The notes: generated from the sequence alone by a model not told the origin. DNA of 64,000 nucleotides from Streptomyces sp. MBT53 (GCF_016654115.1 NZ_JAEQAZ010000006.1:1-64000); one strand, 5' to 3'; shown: positions 17,185 to 26,364, counted from the first letter of the stretch. Translations and numbers: made by a program.

Positions 17185-18099
17185 ATGGCCCTCGCACTGC
17201 TCAGGCGCTGGCTGCCCCAGGGCGCCTCCGCCCCGGCGGCGGGCCTCTCGCTCCCCCTCCCGCCCGGCGCCGGCGGCCTCGGCCGAGAGATCGTCGACCC
17301 GGTCGGCGCGCCCATGGCGTCCGCCGACGTCACCGTGACGGCCCTGGACTCCCACCGCGTCGCCGCCTCCGGTACGACCGACCCGTACGGCTTCTTCCTC
17401 GCCGCGCTGCCGCCCGGACGCTACAGCCTCCTCGTCTCGGCCCAGGGACTCCAGCCGCACCAGGAGACGGTGGAGATCGCCGCCGGAACCGCCGCGCCCA
17501 CCGAACGCGTATGGCTCCAGCCCGGCCGCGCCCAGGAACTCCCGCCGCCCGGCACCTGGCTCTTCGACCCGCCGCACACCGCGATCCGCTTCATCGCCAA
17601 GCATGTCGGCATGGCGCATGTGCACGGCAGGTTCGAACGCTTCCAGGGCGGCATCCAGATCGCCCAGGACGTGGCCGAGTCCAAGGTCCACGTCCGCATC
17701 GACGCGTCCAGCATCACCACCGGCAACACCACGCGCGACAACCATCTGCGCTCCGGTGACTTCCTCGACGTGGAGCGCTACCCGTACATCGACTTCACCA
17801 GCACGAGGTTCGCGTACCGCGGCGGCAGCAAGTGGACCCTGCAGGGTTCCCTGACGATGCACGGCGTGAGCCGCTCGGTGAACCTGGACACCACCTACCT
17901 GGGCACCGTCAACGGCGGCTACGCGGAGGAACTCCGCTGCGCGGCCCTCGCCACGGCCGAACTGCACCGCGAGGACTACACGTTGAACTGGCGCAGCATG
18001 CTCGCCCGGGGCATCGCCGTCGTCGGCCCCACCGTCCAGCTGGAACTGGACATCCAGGCGATGTACCGCACCCACGACACCCCGACGCCGCCGAAGTGA
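17185..18099 (+). CDS. YceI-family protein with N-terminal carboxypeptidase-regulatory-like domain
   Basis: 304 residues. Residues about 40-115 form a carboxypeptidase-regulatory-like beta sandwich (DPVGAPMASADVTVTALD, PYGFFLAALPPGRYSLLV). The rest is a YceI lipocalin-like domain (FDPPHTAIRFIAKHVGMAHVHGRF ... SGDFLDVERYPYIDF ... GSLTMHGVSRSV). YceI proteins bind polyisoprenoids or similar lipids. No signal peptide is evident, so it may be cytoplasmic. ATG 17185 has GAAAGG 8 nt upstream. The operator 65 bp upstream suggests control by a GAF-Fis regulator like the one at 8585. Confidence 0.85.
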   Translation: MALALLRRWLPQGASAPAAGLSLPLPPGAGGLGREIVDPVGAPMASADVTVTALDSHRVAASGTTDPYGFFLAALPPGRYSLLVSAQGLQPHQETVEIAAGTAAPTERVWLQPGRAQELPPPGTWLFDPPHTAIRFIAKHVGMAHVHGRFERFQGGIQIAQDVAESKVHVRIDASSITTGNTTRDNHLRSGDFLDVERYPYIDFTSTRFAYRGGSKWTLQGSLTMHGVSRSVNLDTTYLGTVNGGYAEELRCAALATAELHREDYTLNWRSMLARGIAVVGPTVQLELDIQAMYRTHDTPTPPK

Positions 18100-18159
18100 C
18101 CTTGCGCATGCGGTAAGGTTTACCTGCGCGTTCACCCGACCGACCGGGTGGGGCGCGAC

Positions 18160-18233
<74 letters not shown>

Positions 18234-18240
18234 CGGTGCG

Positions 18241-18280
18241 AAGGGTCTTCACGGGCGAGAGCCTGTGGGGGCCCTTTTCG
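18241..18280 (+). terminator. tRNA-Pro intrinsic terminator
   Basis: Sixteen-base-pair stem with G-U pairs (18241-18256 with 18261-18276), GAGA loop, ending in a TTTTCG tail. It follows the tRNA by 7 bp. Confidence 0.8.
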
Positions 18281-18299
18281 CGTGGGTCGTTTCCGATCC

Positions 18300-18469
18300 G
18301 TCACCTCACCGAGGCCCTCCATCACCGAGACGGTGGGACTCGATCCAAGCCGGTCGATCAACGCCTGCCACCTCACTACAACAGCGGGGCCGCCGGTCTT
18401 TCGGCCGGCATGACGGTGTACAACACCTACGGATCATCCGGGGTGAACCTGGGTGACGTGATCAAGTGA
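18300..18469 (+). pseudogene. possible C-terminal scrap of a polymorphic toxin-like protein
   Basis: The reading frame that ends at 18469 closes with GMTVYNTYGSSGVNLGDVIK. This looks like a genuine protein C-terminus rather than shadow coding, but no complete gene or start is present because the frame runs back through the tRNA. Two SUKH immunity-type genes follow immediately. A remnant of a deleted toxin gene is a reasonable reading. The left limit is approximate and the toxin family is not recognised. Confidence 0.3.
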
Positions 18470-18480
18470 CGGAGACTCCC

Positions 18481-19074
18481 GTGCAACAGCCTCCCGACCA
18501 CGCCGGTCCGCTGGCCCGTCTCGCTTCCCTGGCCGGCCCCCCGAGCGCAGGAGGAGACGTACTGGACTGGAACGGCCTGTCCGGGCGCTACCCGCGTGGG
18601 TTCCCCGACGACTACAAGGAGTTCATGCGCGTCTACGGGCAGGGCCTATTCGATGATTTCCTCGGGGTGGTTCCGCCTGTGAGCGAGGTGTATCCCAACG
18701 ATCCCGGCGCCAATGTCGAGGGCATCACAGTGACTGCCGAGCTGACAGGGGAGGAGGAAGACTACGACGCGCCCGAACTGCTTGTCGGTTGGGGTTATAC
18801 CGCCGAGGCGGACTTGCTGTGCTGGCGGGCGGATTCACCGGATCCCGACGAGTGGGGGACGGTGATCTGGCGTCGGCAGTGGGCGGTGCCCGAGTGCTGG
18901 TCGCACTTCGACTGCGGCATGGTCGAACTGCTCCGTCGCTTCGCGGCCCGGGAGATCAGCGAGGACTGGACTCTCGACGACCTTTGCTATGCGGGGTCGC
19001 GTTTCTTTCACGACCGCGACGTCAGGCGCTCCATACAACTCCGGATCGATCTCTGGGACACCGAAGCGAGGTGA
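18481..19074 (+). CDS. SMI1/KNR4 (SUKH) family protein
   Basis: 197 residues. The SUKH pattern is visible: a buried hydrophobic segment LSGRYPRGFPDDYKEFMRVYG (about residues 34-54), a later glycine-containing strand GLFDDFLGVVPP and the W-x-D-x2-E-x-L-like ending. Members are often immunity proteins against nuclease-type polymorphic toxins. GTG 18481 has GGAG 6 nt upstream; an in-frame GTG 5 codons earlier is weaker. A second SUKH gene follows 5 bp later. Function as an orphan immunity gene is inference. Confidence 0.7.
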   Translation: MQQPPDHAGPLARLASLAGPPSAGGDVLDWNGLSGRYPRGFPDDYKEFMRVYGQGLFDDFLGVVPPVSEVYPNDPGANVEGITVTAELTGEEEDYDAPELLVGWGYTAEADLLCWRADSPDPDEWGTVIWRRQWAVPECWSHFDCGMVELLRRFAAREISEDWTLDDLCYAGSRFFHDRDVRRSIQLRIDLWDTEAR

Positions 19075-19079
19075 TGGCA

Positions 19080-19595
19080 ATGCTTGCAGAGATCCGGGAT
19101 TTGTTGGGCGAACCCGAATTCAACTGGACGGATCCGGCGCCCTGGATCGAAATGGAGTGGGAGTTCGGAGTCGAATTCCCGGCAGACTTCCGTGAGATCG
19201 TGGATGCCTACGGTTCGGTCCAGATCAACAATCAGCTGTATCTGAAGCACCCCGCCGGCCATCTTCTGCACAACCTGGGAGAGTCGATCAGGGGGGATCT
19301 CGAGCTCTGGCGCGAGGAAGACATGGTGGAGTACCTGCCCGGTCCGGCGGGGGCGAACCCCGGTGAGTTGATGCCGATCGCGTTGGCCAAGACGGGGGAA
19401 TGGGTTTTCCTCCGCGTCCCGGACGGCTCCTCGTCACCCTGGCGCGTCGTGGTGGCGGAGCTCGACAGTCCGGCCTGGACACTGCACGAGATGACGTTCG
19501 GCGAATGGTTGGTGGCTTACCTCAGGGGTGAGGACGTGACGATGTGTTCTCGTAACTTCGCTCCCGGTCGCCCGTTCTTCGAATCGCTGAGCTGA
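19080..19595 (+). CDS. SMI1/KNR4 (SUKH) family protein
   Basis: 171 residues, containing the SUKH signature MEWEFGVEFPADFREIVDAYGS near the N-terminus, followed by LHNLGESIRGDLELW, a helix typical of the superfamily. ATG 19080 has GAGG 8 nt upstream; ATG 19074 is too close to it. It is immediately downstream of another SUKH gene with few bases between, so it is an immunity-gene pair. The gene and its neighbour seem less GC-biased at third positions than the hydrolase genes, hinting at transfer. Confidence 0.7.
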   Translation: MLAEIRDLLGEPEFNWTDPAPWIEMEWEFGVEFPADFREIVDAYGSVQINNQLYLKHPAGHLLHNLGESIRGDLELWREEDMVEYLPGPAGANPGELMPIALAKTGEWVFLRVPDGSSSPWRVVVAELDSPAWTLHEMTFGEWLVAYLRGEDVTMCSRNFAPGRPFFESLS

Positions 19596-19908
19596 ACCGC
19601 GAGTGCCGGCAGACCGGATCGCACTTGGACCGCGATGCGGAACATGGCGAGGGCGAGCCGCACGAACGTGGTGGTGCAGCGCTACCGCCTGCCCGTGTCG
19701 GGGGATCTTCCGACGTGCTCGGCCATGTGTGCGGAGTGCCCGACAGGTTCTTGGTCTGACTCGCCGGTCCGGGAACAGTCCGGATCTTGGTCGTAGGCGG
19801 TTCGGAAGCGTCGGAGCCTTGCGCATCACGCTGAATCTCTCGAGGATCGGCGGAGTTGACGCTCCATCAGATAGATCCGGCAAGCATCCACCTGGGAGGA
19901 GTTCCACG
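19596..19908. other. intergenic, no recognisable gene
   Basis: 313 bp between the SUKH pair and the P450. Neither strand shows a convincing protein. A short minus-strand frame around HHHVRAARPRHVPHRGP reads like a decayed coding segment but matches no family I recognise. The P450 promoter should lie in the last 100 bp, near GGAGGA at 19896-19901. Confidence 0.5.
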
Positions 19909-21126
19909 GTGCCGGACACGACCGAGACACCCGACGGCGAGGTCACGTTCCCGTTCCCGCCTGGACCTCATGGCGGCCCGCCCGGAGCGTACGAGAGCAG
20001 ACGGCGTGGCTGCCCACTGGCGCCCGTGGTACTGCCCAGCGGCGACGAAGTCCTCCTGGCCACCACCTACGACGATGTGCGAGAGGTCTACGCGGACCCG
20101 CGCTTCAGCCGGAACCTGCGTTACGCCGGCGCTCCGCGCATGCTGCCTGACGCCGACTTCTCCGACGATCCGAACGCTCTGGTCAACATGGACCCGCCGG
20201 ATCACACCCGGCTTCGGCGCATGGTGCAGGCGGCGTTCACTCCCCGGAGGGCGGAGAGCTGGCGGCCCCGGATCCAGGCTGTCGCGGACCAACTGCTCAC
20301 GGAGATGCGTGCCGGGTCGCGTCCGGCGGACCTGATGGCGGCCTTCGCCTTTCCGCTGCCGATCAACATCATCTGCGAACTGCTCGGTGTCCCGGCCGAG
20401 GACAGTCCGTACTTCCGCAGCTGGTCGGACATGTTCCTGTCCACCAGCACCGCTTCCGCACCGCAGCGCTCCAAGGCCGCCACGGAGTTCACCGCCTACG
20501 TCGATACCCTCATCGCCGCGCGCCGCGGGAATCCGGGCGAGGATCTGCTCGACGACCTCATCGACGCGCACGACGCGAACGACCGGCTCAGCGCGGACGA
20601 ACTGGCCCGCATGGTACGAGGGTTGATCGTCGCGGGCCACGAGACCACCGGCAACGTCATCGGCCGTGGCATCCTCACTCTCCTGCGACACCCGAACCAA
20701 CTCACCGCAGTCCGCCACGATCCAGCACTCGTGCCCACTGCCGTGGAAGAGATCGTCCGCATGGAAGTCCCGGGCTACGGAGGCCTGTTGCGAGTGGCGA
20801 CCGAGAGTGTGGCGCTTCCCTCGGGGGCCACCGTCGAACAAGGTCAGGGCGTTCTCGCCCCTGTCGTGGCCGCGAATTTCGATCCGCGGCACTTTCCCGA
20901 CCCCGGTACATTCGATATCCATCGCGCCGACGACAAACACCTCGCCTTCGGCCACGGCCCTCACTACTGTCTCGGAGCCAACCTCGCTCGCGTGGAGTTG
21001 CAAGTGGCCATCGGCACGGTGATTCGCGAATTTCCCACTCTCGCCCTTGTGGGCACAGCGGAGGAACTCGCGTGGACCAACGGAAGCCGGGTCTGTGGCC
21101 TTTCGCGTCTCCCCGTCACCTGGTAG
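19909..21126 (+). CDS. cytochrome P450
   Basis: 405 residues with all class I bacterial P450 landmarks: I-helix AGHETTG at 242-248, ExxR in EEIVRME, and the heme-binding loop FGHGPHYCLGANLARVEL with the thiolate Cys354. GTG 19909 has GGGAGGA about 7 nt upstream. A neighbouring ferredoxin gene is absent, so electrons must come from elsewhere. It stands alone between SUKH genes and a broken SARP gene, suggesting a fragment of a secondary-metabolite cluster rather than a functional pathway. Confidence 0.9.
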   Translation: MPDTTETPDGEVTFPFPPGPHGGPPGAYESRRRGCPLAPVVLPSGDEVLLATTYDDVREVYADPRFSRNLRYAGAPRMLPDADFSDDPNALVNMDPPDHTRLRRMVQAAFTPRRAESWRPRIQAVADQLLTEMRAGSRPADLMAAFAFPLPINIICELLGVPAEDSPYFRSWSDMFLSTSTASAPQRSKAATEFTAYVDTLIAARRGNPGEDLLDDLIDAHDANDRLSADELARMVRGLIVAGHETTGNVIGRGILTLLRHPNQLTAVRHDPALVPTAVEEIVRMEVPGYGGLLRVATESVALPSGATVEQGQGVLAPVVAANFDPRHFPDPGTFDIHRADDKHLAFGHGPHYCLGANLARVELQVAIGTVIREFPTLALVGTAEELAWTNGSRVCGLSRLPVTW

Positions 21127-21480
21127 CGGAGAACCTGTCCGCGCCGGTTCAGGGCTCATGGCTTCGGAGCCGTACGGGCGGCGTTCGTAGCCGTGGGCGA
21201 GGCACCGGCCGTGACAGTGTCGGCGTTCCTCACTTCGCCCCTCGGCCGGGCGGACCTGAGCGCGCAGTGTCTCGGCAATTGCCGCGCTGATCACCTGGTC
21301 GCGGCTCGGCATGGCGAAGCCACCGCCATGGCTGTCGAGTTGGGGCAAGGGGTCGCGAAGAGCGCGCGGACGAGATCCCCGAGGAGCAGACCTGGCTGGG
21401 TGGAACCTTGTCGGGCTGTCTCACGCGTGCGTAGCGTGGGTCGTGACCTGGTGCCTGGGAGGTGTCGACAGGGCGACGCC
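21127..21480. other. intergenic, decayed sequence
   Basis: 354 bp with no ORF I can assign. On the minus strand a frame beginning around SRDQVISAAIAETLRAQVRP looks protein-like for about 60 codons but lacks a known family. The stretch links the P450 with the truncated SARP and is best described as degraded coding DNA. Confidence 0.45.
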
Positions 21481-21748
21481 GGTGAAAGGGCTGACCGGCC
21501 AGGGCAGAGTGCGGACGGTGTGCGCGGTGGACGCAGGCCGGGCCGTGCCGTTGGAGACGCTGATGAGGCGTGTGTGGGGTGAGGATCCGCCGGAGGGGTC
21601 GCGCTCCGCGCTGTACGCGCATGTGGCCCGTATCCGGCGGGTGTTGGCGGCCACCGGGGCCGTTCGTACGCCGCGCCTGCTGCGGCGCAACGGCGGGTAC
21701 GTGCTGGACACCGACTCCGAAGAGGTGGACCTCCACCGGTTTTCCTTG
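21481..21748 (+). pseudogene. truncated SARP/AfsR-type regulator (winged-helix fragment)
   Basis: A stretch of about 80 residues matches the OmpR/PhoB-like DNA-binding domain of SARP regulators: AGRAVPLETLMRRVWGEDPP, then SRSALYAHVARIRRVL, then LLRRNGGYVLD. The normal N-terminal LGPV strand is missing, and after VDLHRF the frame runs into unrelated sequence, so the bacterial transcriptional activation (BTAD) domain is lost. This is a remnant at the edge of the island-like patch. The exact limits are approximate. Confidence 0.6.
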
Positions 21749-21802
21749 CCGGAAACCTGTCGGAATCTTGCTGCCTGTGGGCCGCCATCGCGGGCGTGAT
21801 CC

Positions 21803-22735
21803 CTACAGCGGCGTCGCCGCGTGCAGCAGGAGCAGCAGGGTCACCGCCGAGTTCGCCGAGAACGTCGCGGACAGGGCCGCCCCCGCCGCGGCGCTCCACA
21901 GTGCCAGGCCCACGGCGGTGAACAGCGGCGGCCAGGTGCGGGCCGGCGGCGCCGGTGCCAGCAGTGCGGCGACGCGGCGGGGGAGCGGGCCCGGCGCCGC
22001 GAGGCCCGCGAGCGTCGGTCCCGGTGTGCCGCGTGGGACGAGTGCCGCCTTGCCGATTGCGCGGGCCACGGCCCTGCGGCTGCCGACACGGTGGGCGGCC
22101 TCCTCGTCCGCCCAGCGCTCGGCGACGTAGGAGACGGCCGTGCGCAGTGGCAGCAGGAACGGGTTGGCCTGCGCGGCCAGTTGAGTGATCAGCAGGTGGC
22201 GGTGGTGCCGGGCGGCGAGGTGCGCCCGTTCATGCGCGAACAGGGCTCGGCGCTCCTGGGTGTCCAGGCGGTCGAGCATGGCGGTGGACACGACGATCCG
22301 GTCGCGTGGACCGGCGGGCAGGGCATAGGCGTACGGCTCGGCGTCGGGGAGGACCGCGACCGGGGTGTCGCGCAGGCCGGTGAGCGCCGCGTGAGCCCGC
22401 CGCCGTACGCGGAAATGACGCCACAGGGTTCGGCCGCAGCCTGCAACCACCCCCAGAAGCAGGGGAATTGCGGCTTGCCCCGCGATCTCGTCCTGGGGCA
22501 CGCTCTCCCGTACCTCGGGGTCCGACCAGCCGTCCGGCAGGGGATTGCCGGGGAGTTGGGCGGTGCCGACCACCATCAGCAGGCCCAGGCACAGGGTGCT
22601 GCACAGGGCCATGACGGCGGCCACGACGCTCAGCAGGGTCGTGGCGGCGCGCGGGTGCAGACGCTGGGTGGCGAGGTGGGCGATCGGCCAGGCCGTCAAC
22701 GGCAGGAGCAGCGGCAGGAGGACGAAGACACCCAC
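21803..22735 (-). CDS. M56 family metallopeptidase (BlaR1-like, no penicillin sensor)
   Basis: 310 residues with an N-terminal transmembrane region, the zinc motif HERAH at 168-172 (AHERAHLAARHH) and further C-terminal membrane segments. It lacks the C-terminal beta-lactam-sensing domain found in BlaR1/MecR1. It lies 6 nt behind a BlaI-type repressor gene, so the pair is an M56/BlaI signalling couple. The peptidase probably cleaves the repressor on an unknown cell-envelope signal. Confidence 0.88.
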   Translation of the reverse strand: MGVFVLLPLLLPLTAWPIAHLATQRLHPRAATTLLSVVAAVMALCSTLCLGLLMVVGTAQLPGNPLPDGWSDPEVRESVPQDEIAGQAAIPLLLGVVAGCGRTLWRHFRVRRRAHAALTGLRDTPVAVLPDAEPYAYALPAGPRDRIVVSTAMLDRLDTQERRALFAHERAHLAARHHRHLLITQLAAQANPFLLPLRTAVSYVAERWADEEAAHRVGSRRAVARAIGKAALVPRGTPGPTLAGLAAPGPLPRRVAALLAPAPPARTWPPLFTAVGLALWSAAAGAALSATFSANSAVTLLLLLHAATPL

Positions 22736-22741
22736 GGGACG

Positions 22742-23140
22742 TCAGCCCGCCGACTCGTCGGGCGTGTCGGCCGCCTGGTCCAGCAGGGCGCGCAGCAGTT
22801 GTTCGTCGTCCTCGGGCAGGGCGGTGATGAAGCTGGCCAGTACGGCCCTGCGGTCCTGCTCGCGATCGAGCACCTTGCGCATCTTCAGCGCGGCGAGCCC
22901 CGCCTCGTCCGCGGCGGGCGACCAGACGAACGAGCGGCCCTCCCGCCTGCGGGTCACGGCCTGCTTCTCCAGCAGTCGGATCAGTACGGTCATCACGGTC
23001 GTGTAGGCGAGATCGGCGTCCAGGTGCTCTTGCACCCAGGCCGCGGTCACCGGCGTCCCGGCGGTGTGCAGGACGGTGAGCACCTGCGTCTCCAGCGCGC
23101 CCTGTGCCCGGCGCGGGGGGCGCGGATCCGGCTTCGCCAC
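22742..23140 (-). CDS. BlaI/MecI/CopY family transcriptional repressor
   Basis: 132 residues with the BlaI winged helix (GALETQVLTVLHTAGTPVTAAWV ... LAYTTVMTVLIRLLEKQAV). The C-terminal leucine-rich helix DEAGLAALKMRKVL mediates dimerisation. The cleavage-site region typical of MecI is not identified. It is upstream of and co-transcribed with the M56 peptidase. A BlaI-like palindrome lies at 23229-23244 in front of it. Confidence 0.9.
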   Translation of the reverse strand: MAKPDPRPPRRAQGALETQVLTVLHTAGTPVTAAWVQEHLDADLAYTTVMTVLIRLLEKQAVTRRREGRSFVWSPAADEAGLAALKMRKVLDREQDRRAVLASFITALPEDDEQLLRALLDQAADTPDESAG

Positions 23141-23228
23141 GTTCCGTTCTCCTCCTGCCGCTGCGGGGTCGCGATCGTCTCATCGTAGCGACGCGGCACC
23201 GGCCGGCCGTGCCGCCCTCCCACAGATT

Positions 23229-23244
23229 TCTACACTGTTGTAGA
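23229..23244. promoter_or_regulatory. BlaI-type operator
   Basis: TCTACA-CTGT-TGTAGA is a perfect 6-bp inverted repeat resembling the TACA...TGTA core of Bla/Mec boxes. It lies between the divergent blaI-like and TerD genes and could control both. Confidence 0.7.
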
Positions 23245-23302
23245 TTCTAGTGCGGGTCCGTGCCTCGGACCCGGATCGTCGGCATGTGTGGAGGGACGAG
23301 TC

Positions 23303-23878
23303 ATGGGTGTTTCCCTGTCCAAGGGCGGCAACGTTTCGCTGAGCAAGGAGGCGCCGGGTCTTACGGCGGTGCTGGTGGGCCTCGGCTGGGACGTGCGCAC
23401 CACGACCGGCGCGGACTTCGACCTGGACGCCTCCGCGCTGCTGCTCGACGCGTCGGGCAAGGTCCCCTCCGACCAGCACTTCGTCTTCTACAACAACCTC
23501 AAGAGCCCCGAGGGTTCGGTGGAACACACCGGCGACAACCTCACCGGTGAGGGCGAGGGTGACGACGAGTCCCTCAAGGTGGACCTCGCCGCCGTACCGG
23601 CCGAGGTCGACAAGATCGTCTTCCCCGTCTCGATCCACGACGCCGACTCCCGCGGACAGAGCTTCGGACAGGTCCGCAACGCCTTCATCCGCGTCGTCAA
23701 CCAGGCCGGCGGCGCCGAACTCGCCCGCTACGACCTGTCCGAGGACGCGTCGACCGAGACCGCCATGGTCTTCGGCGAGCTCTACCGCAACGGCGCGGAG
23801 TGGAAGTTCCGTGCGGTGGGGCAGGGTTACGCCGCCGGTCTTGCCGGCATCGCCGCCGACTTCGGGGTCGGCGTCTGA
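23303..23878 (+). CDS. TerD family stress protein
   Basis: 191 residues. The double calcium-binding motif is present as [11 protein letters not shown], followed by [15 protein letters not shown], which completes the acidic loop. The N-terminal [16 protein letters not shown] start is typical of TerD/TerE proteins. Members contribute to tellurite/phage/chemical stress tolerance and cell morphology. ATG 23303 is preceded by GGAGGG. It lies behind a BlaI-type box and is followed 69 bp later by a second TerD gene. Confidence 0.93.
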   Translation: MGVSLSKGGNVSLSKEAPGLTAVLVGLGWDVRTTTGADFDLDASALLLDASGKVPSDQHFVFYNNLKSPEGSVEHTGDNLTGEGEGDDESLKVDLAAVPAEVDKIVFPVSIHDADSRGQSFGQVRNAFIRVVNQAGGAELARYDLSEDASTETAMVFGELYRNGAEWKFRAVGQGYAAGLAGIAADFGVGV

Positions 23879-23947
23879 GGAGTCCGCCCGCAGCGCCCCC
23901 GACTCCTCGTCCAGCAGCTCGCCGAGCGGCAGAAAGAGAGACCGCGC

Positions 23948-24529
23948 ATGTCCGTCAACCTGGGCAAGGGCCAGCAGGTCAGCCTCAGCAAGTCCGACGG
24001 CAGTGCCCTGACGTCCGTACGCATGGGGCTGGGCTGGCAGGCCGCGCCCCGCAAGGGATTCCTGGCCAAGCTGACCGGTCCCCGCGAGATCGACCTGGAC
24101 GCCTCGGCCCTGCTCTTCGTCGGCCGGGAGTCGGCCGACGTCGTCTACTTCCAGCATCTGACGAGCGACGACGGTTCCGTCCGCCACACCGGGGACAACC
24201 TGGTCGGCGGCGCCGGAGGCGGTGACGACGAGACGATCCTGGTGGACCTCGCCCGCGTCCCCGTCCACATCGACCAGATCGTCTTCACGGTCAACTCCTT
24301 CACCGGACAGACCTTCGCCGAGGTGCAGAACGCCTTCTGCCGGCTGATCGACGAGACCACCGGACAGGAACTGGCCCGCTACACGCTCAGCGGCGGTGGC
24401 ACCTACACGGCCCAGATCATGGCAAAGCTTTACCGGGCAGGCGGCGGCTGGCAGTTGAAGGCGATCGGCGAACCCGCGGCCGGCCGCACCTTCCAGGACC
24501 TGCTGCCCGCCGTGGCCGCCCATCTGTGA
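23948..24529 (+). CDS. TerD family stress protein (second copy)
   Basis: 193 residues, about half-identical in pattern to its neighbour: VSLSKSDGSALTSV, calcium motif [11 protein letters not shown], then HTGDNLVGGAGGGDDE and a divergent C-terminus. It has a basic insertion (AAPRKGFLAKLTGPRE) in the early region missing from the first copy. It likely shares a transcript with copy one, ended by a strong hairpin at 24535. Confidence 0.92.
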   Translation: MSVNLGKGQQVSLSKSDGSALTSVRMGLGWQAAPRKGFLAKLTGPREIDLDASALLFVGRESADVVYFQHLTSDDGSVRHTGDNLVGGAGGGDDETILVDLARVPVHIDQIVFTVNSFTGQTFAEVQNAFCRLIDETTGQELARYTLSGGGTYTAQIMAKLYRAGGGWQLKAIGEPAAGRTFQDLLPAVAAHL

Positions 24530-24534
24530 CCGCT

Positions 24535-24564
24535 CCCGGCCCGTGCCGAGCGGCACGGGCCGGG
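24535..24564 (+). terminator. hairpin terminator after the TerD genes
   Basis: Perfect 14-bp inverted repeat (24535-24548 and 24551-24564) with a two-base AG loop, no T-run, 6 bp after the stop codon. Confidence 0.85.
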
Positions 24565-24654
24565 AATCGGGAGCGCCGGCGTACTTCGCCCCCGCGAACT
24601 GCGAACTGCGGTGCTTCAGCGCGGACTTGGGCGTCCGCAACACCGCCGACCGCG

Positions 24655-25314
24655 CTACCGCCGCGTGCCGCACCCCGGGCAGAACGCCGCGCCGTCCGGC
24701 ACCACGGCGGAGCAGGACGTACACGCGTTTGACTGGGCCAGGTGATAGCCGCAGCCGGAGCAGAAGGCGGCCCCGTGCGTCTCGGTGCGGCACTGCGGGC
24801 ACACCAACTGCCGTGGTGTGGAGGGGTCGTAGGTCTGGCCTGCCTGCTGGCCCGCGGCGTACGCCCGCTGGGACGCCATGTCGTTGAGACCGCGCTGCTG
24901 GGCCGCCATGGCCTCGGCCGCGGTGTCCGGCGCGCAGCGCAGACACAGGCCCTGCGCCGCGTTCCAGCAGCGTCCGCAGACGTAGTCGGTGCAGCGGGCA
25001 CAGCGGTTGAAGTGCCCCTCCGCGTTGTCGATCGCCTGCTGGAAGGCGTGGTCGCGGGCCTGTCCCCAGCCGGCTCCCGCGAGCCCGTCGGCCGCGGAGG
25101 AGACGCCCCGGCCGGCGCTGCCCAGCAGGCTCCAGGCCACGTCGACGCCCTTGCCGAGCCAGGTGGCGGCCCGTTCACCGACGTACGCCTCGAACGGCGA
25201 ACGCCAGGTGTCGTAGCAGCGGGCGCACGAGAACTCGAACTGGAAACCGGCCCCCGTTCCATTGCGCACGCACAGGTCACGGTAGTTGTTGCTGAAGTAG
25301 ATCTCACCGCTCAC
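24655..25314 (-). CDS. zinc-ribbon protein, double zinc ribbon C-terminus
   Basis: 219 residues rich in CxxC pairs: CARCYDTW at the N-terminus, CARCTDYVCGRCWN and CLRCAP in the middle, then VCPQCRTETHGAAFCSGCG and ACTSCSAVVPDGAAFCPGCG at the C-terminus, the last two being zinc ribbons. The centre is an alanine-rich helical segment with no membrane span. GTG 25314 has GGGGGA upstream; a longer start is unsupported. It is a metal-binding protein of unknown role and stands between the TerD genes and the lytic transglycosylase-like gene. Confidence 0.7.
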   Translation of the reverse strand: MSGEIYFSNNYRDLCVRNGTGAGFQFEFSCARCYDTWRSPFEAYVGERAATWLGKGVDVAWSLLGSAGRGVSSAADGLAGAGWGQARDHAFQQAIDNAEGHFNRCARCTDYVCGRCWNAAQGLCLRCAPDTAAEAMAAQQRGLNDMASQRAYAAGQQAGQTYDPSTPRQLVCPQCRTETHGAAFCSGCGYHLAQSNACTSCSAVVPDGAAFCPGCGTRR

Positions 25315-25478
25315 GTGGTCCCCCCACAGTTCAGGCCGTCGGCACACTGCCGTATGACGCGAGCGGCAGAGTACTGGATCTCGTCAAATTCCCGATGATG
25401 GGGGACATCTGCCCAGGGGAAGGGCTTGCGGTACGTTCGGGTTCCGGAAATGCACGCCGTCCTGAAAGAAGGCGGGAG

Positions 25479-26171
25479 GTGCGGGAGTTGGCCGAACCCC
25501 GGTCCCGGCGACGATGGCTCGCGCTCGTGGTCTTCGCGGTCGTCGTCTACGTCCTGGTGCGCGCGGCGGACACTCCGCAGGCCGCGACTCCGCAGCCCTC
25601 GACCGGGGCGCCCCGATCGGCCACGCCGGGCAACTCGGCCGGTCCCTCGGCCTCGGTCGGTCCTTCACCTCGGGCCACCACCTCGTCGTACGACCCCGCC
25701 GCCTACGCGTCCCAGGTCCGCACCCGGGCCCAACAGGCAGGTGTGAGCGCCCAGTTGGTGATGGCGATCCTCTACAACGAGGCGTACAAGCCGCACGACC
25801 CGGCCTTCGAGCGGGTCTGGCAGCGGTACAAGCCGGACGCGGCCTTCGGCATCGCGAACATGCATCGCGCGACCTTCGACGAGGTGAAGAAGGGCCGGGA
25901 CTTCGCCGACCGGAGTTGGGACGAGCTCCCCGACGACCGCGACCTCGCCATCGAGGCCGAAGCCTGGTACCTGCACGACCTCGCCGCCCAACTGCCCACG
26001 GCCCGGCCGACATCCCTCAGCGAGGACGACCTCCTCGCCCTCGGCTACAACACCGGCGCGGGCAACATGCTCGCCTTCGCCCGCGGTACGACACCGGGCA
26101 GCCAGGCGCAGTCGTACCTGGACCGTTTGCACGCCAACTGGGCCAAGGCCGGGAAGGCCGTTGCCGGGTAG
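25479..26171 (+). CDS. membrane-anchored lytic-transglycosylase/lysozyme-like protein
   Basis: 230 residues. A single membrane segment (WLALVVFAVVVYVLVRAA, about residues 13-30) is followed by a Ser/Thr/Pro-rich linker and a globular domain. That domain shows lysozyme-fold features: LVMAILYNEAY carries the likely catalytic Glu, and AFGIANMHRATFDEV and LGYNTGAGNML match later SLT motifs. It probably cuts peptidoglycan outside the membrane. GTG 25479 has AAGAAGG 6 nt upstream. The next gene is an LCP protein, also cell-wall related. Confidence 0.72.
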   Translation: MRELAEPRSRRRWLALVVFAVVVYVLVRAADTPQAATPQPSTGAPRSATPGNSAGPSASVGPSPRATTSSYDPAAYASQVRTRAQQAGVSAQLVMAILYNEAYKPHDPAFERVWQRYKPDAAFGIANMHRATFDEVKKGRDFADRSWDELPDDRDLAIEAEAWYLHDLAAQLPTARPTSLSEDDLLALGYNTGAGNMLAFARGTTPGSQAQSYLDRLHANWAKAGKAVAG

Positions 26172-26364
26172 GGCAACAGGACCTCCCGCGTTCGGAGTTG
26201 GGGCCCCGGAGAGGGGAGGGCCCACCGGTGCGAACGATGACAGTTGCTATATTGCGCAATCATCCGGTCCGAGGGGTGCGCCCTGACGTGCGGGTCGGCC
26301 CGCTGGCGCCGCCCTTCGGGTCGGCGGTCGGTGCCGGTGTCGGTGACAGCGTAGGGAGTGGTGG

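Noticed and set aside
19596..19908. Transposase remnant
   Set aside because: A short protein-like minus-strand stretch exists, but no DDE motif or terminal repeats could be identified.
26251..26260. ATTGCGCAAT palindrome upstream of the LCP gene as a second maltose-type operator
   Set aside because: Single short palindrome far from any sugar gene; shares only the TTGCGCAA core with the cluster at 28457, too weak.
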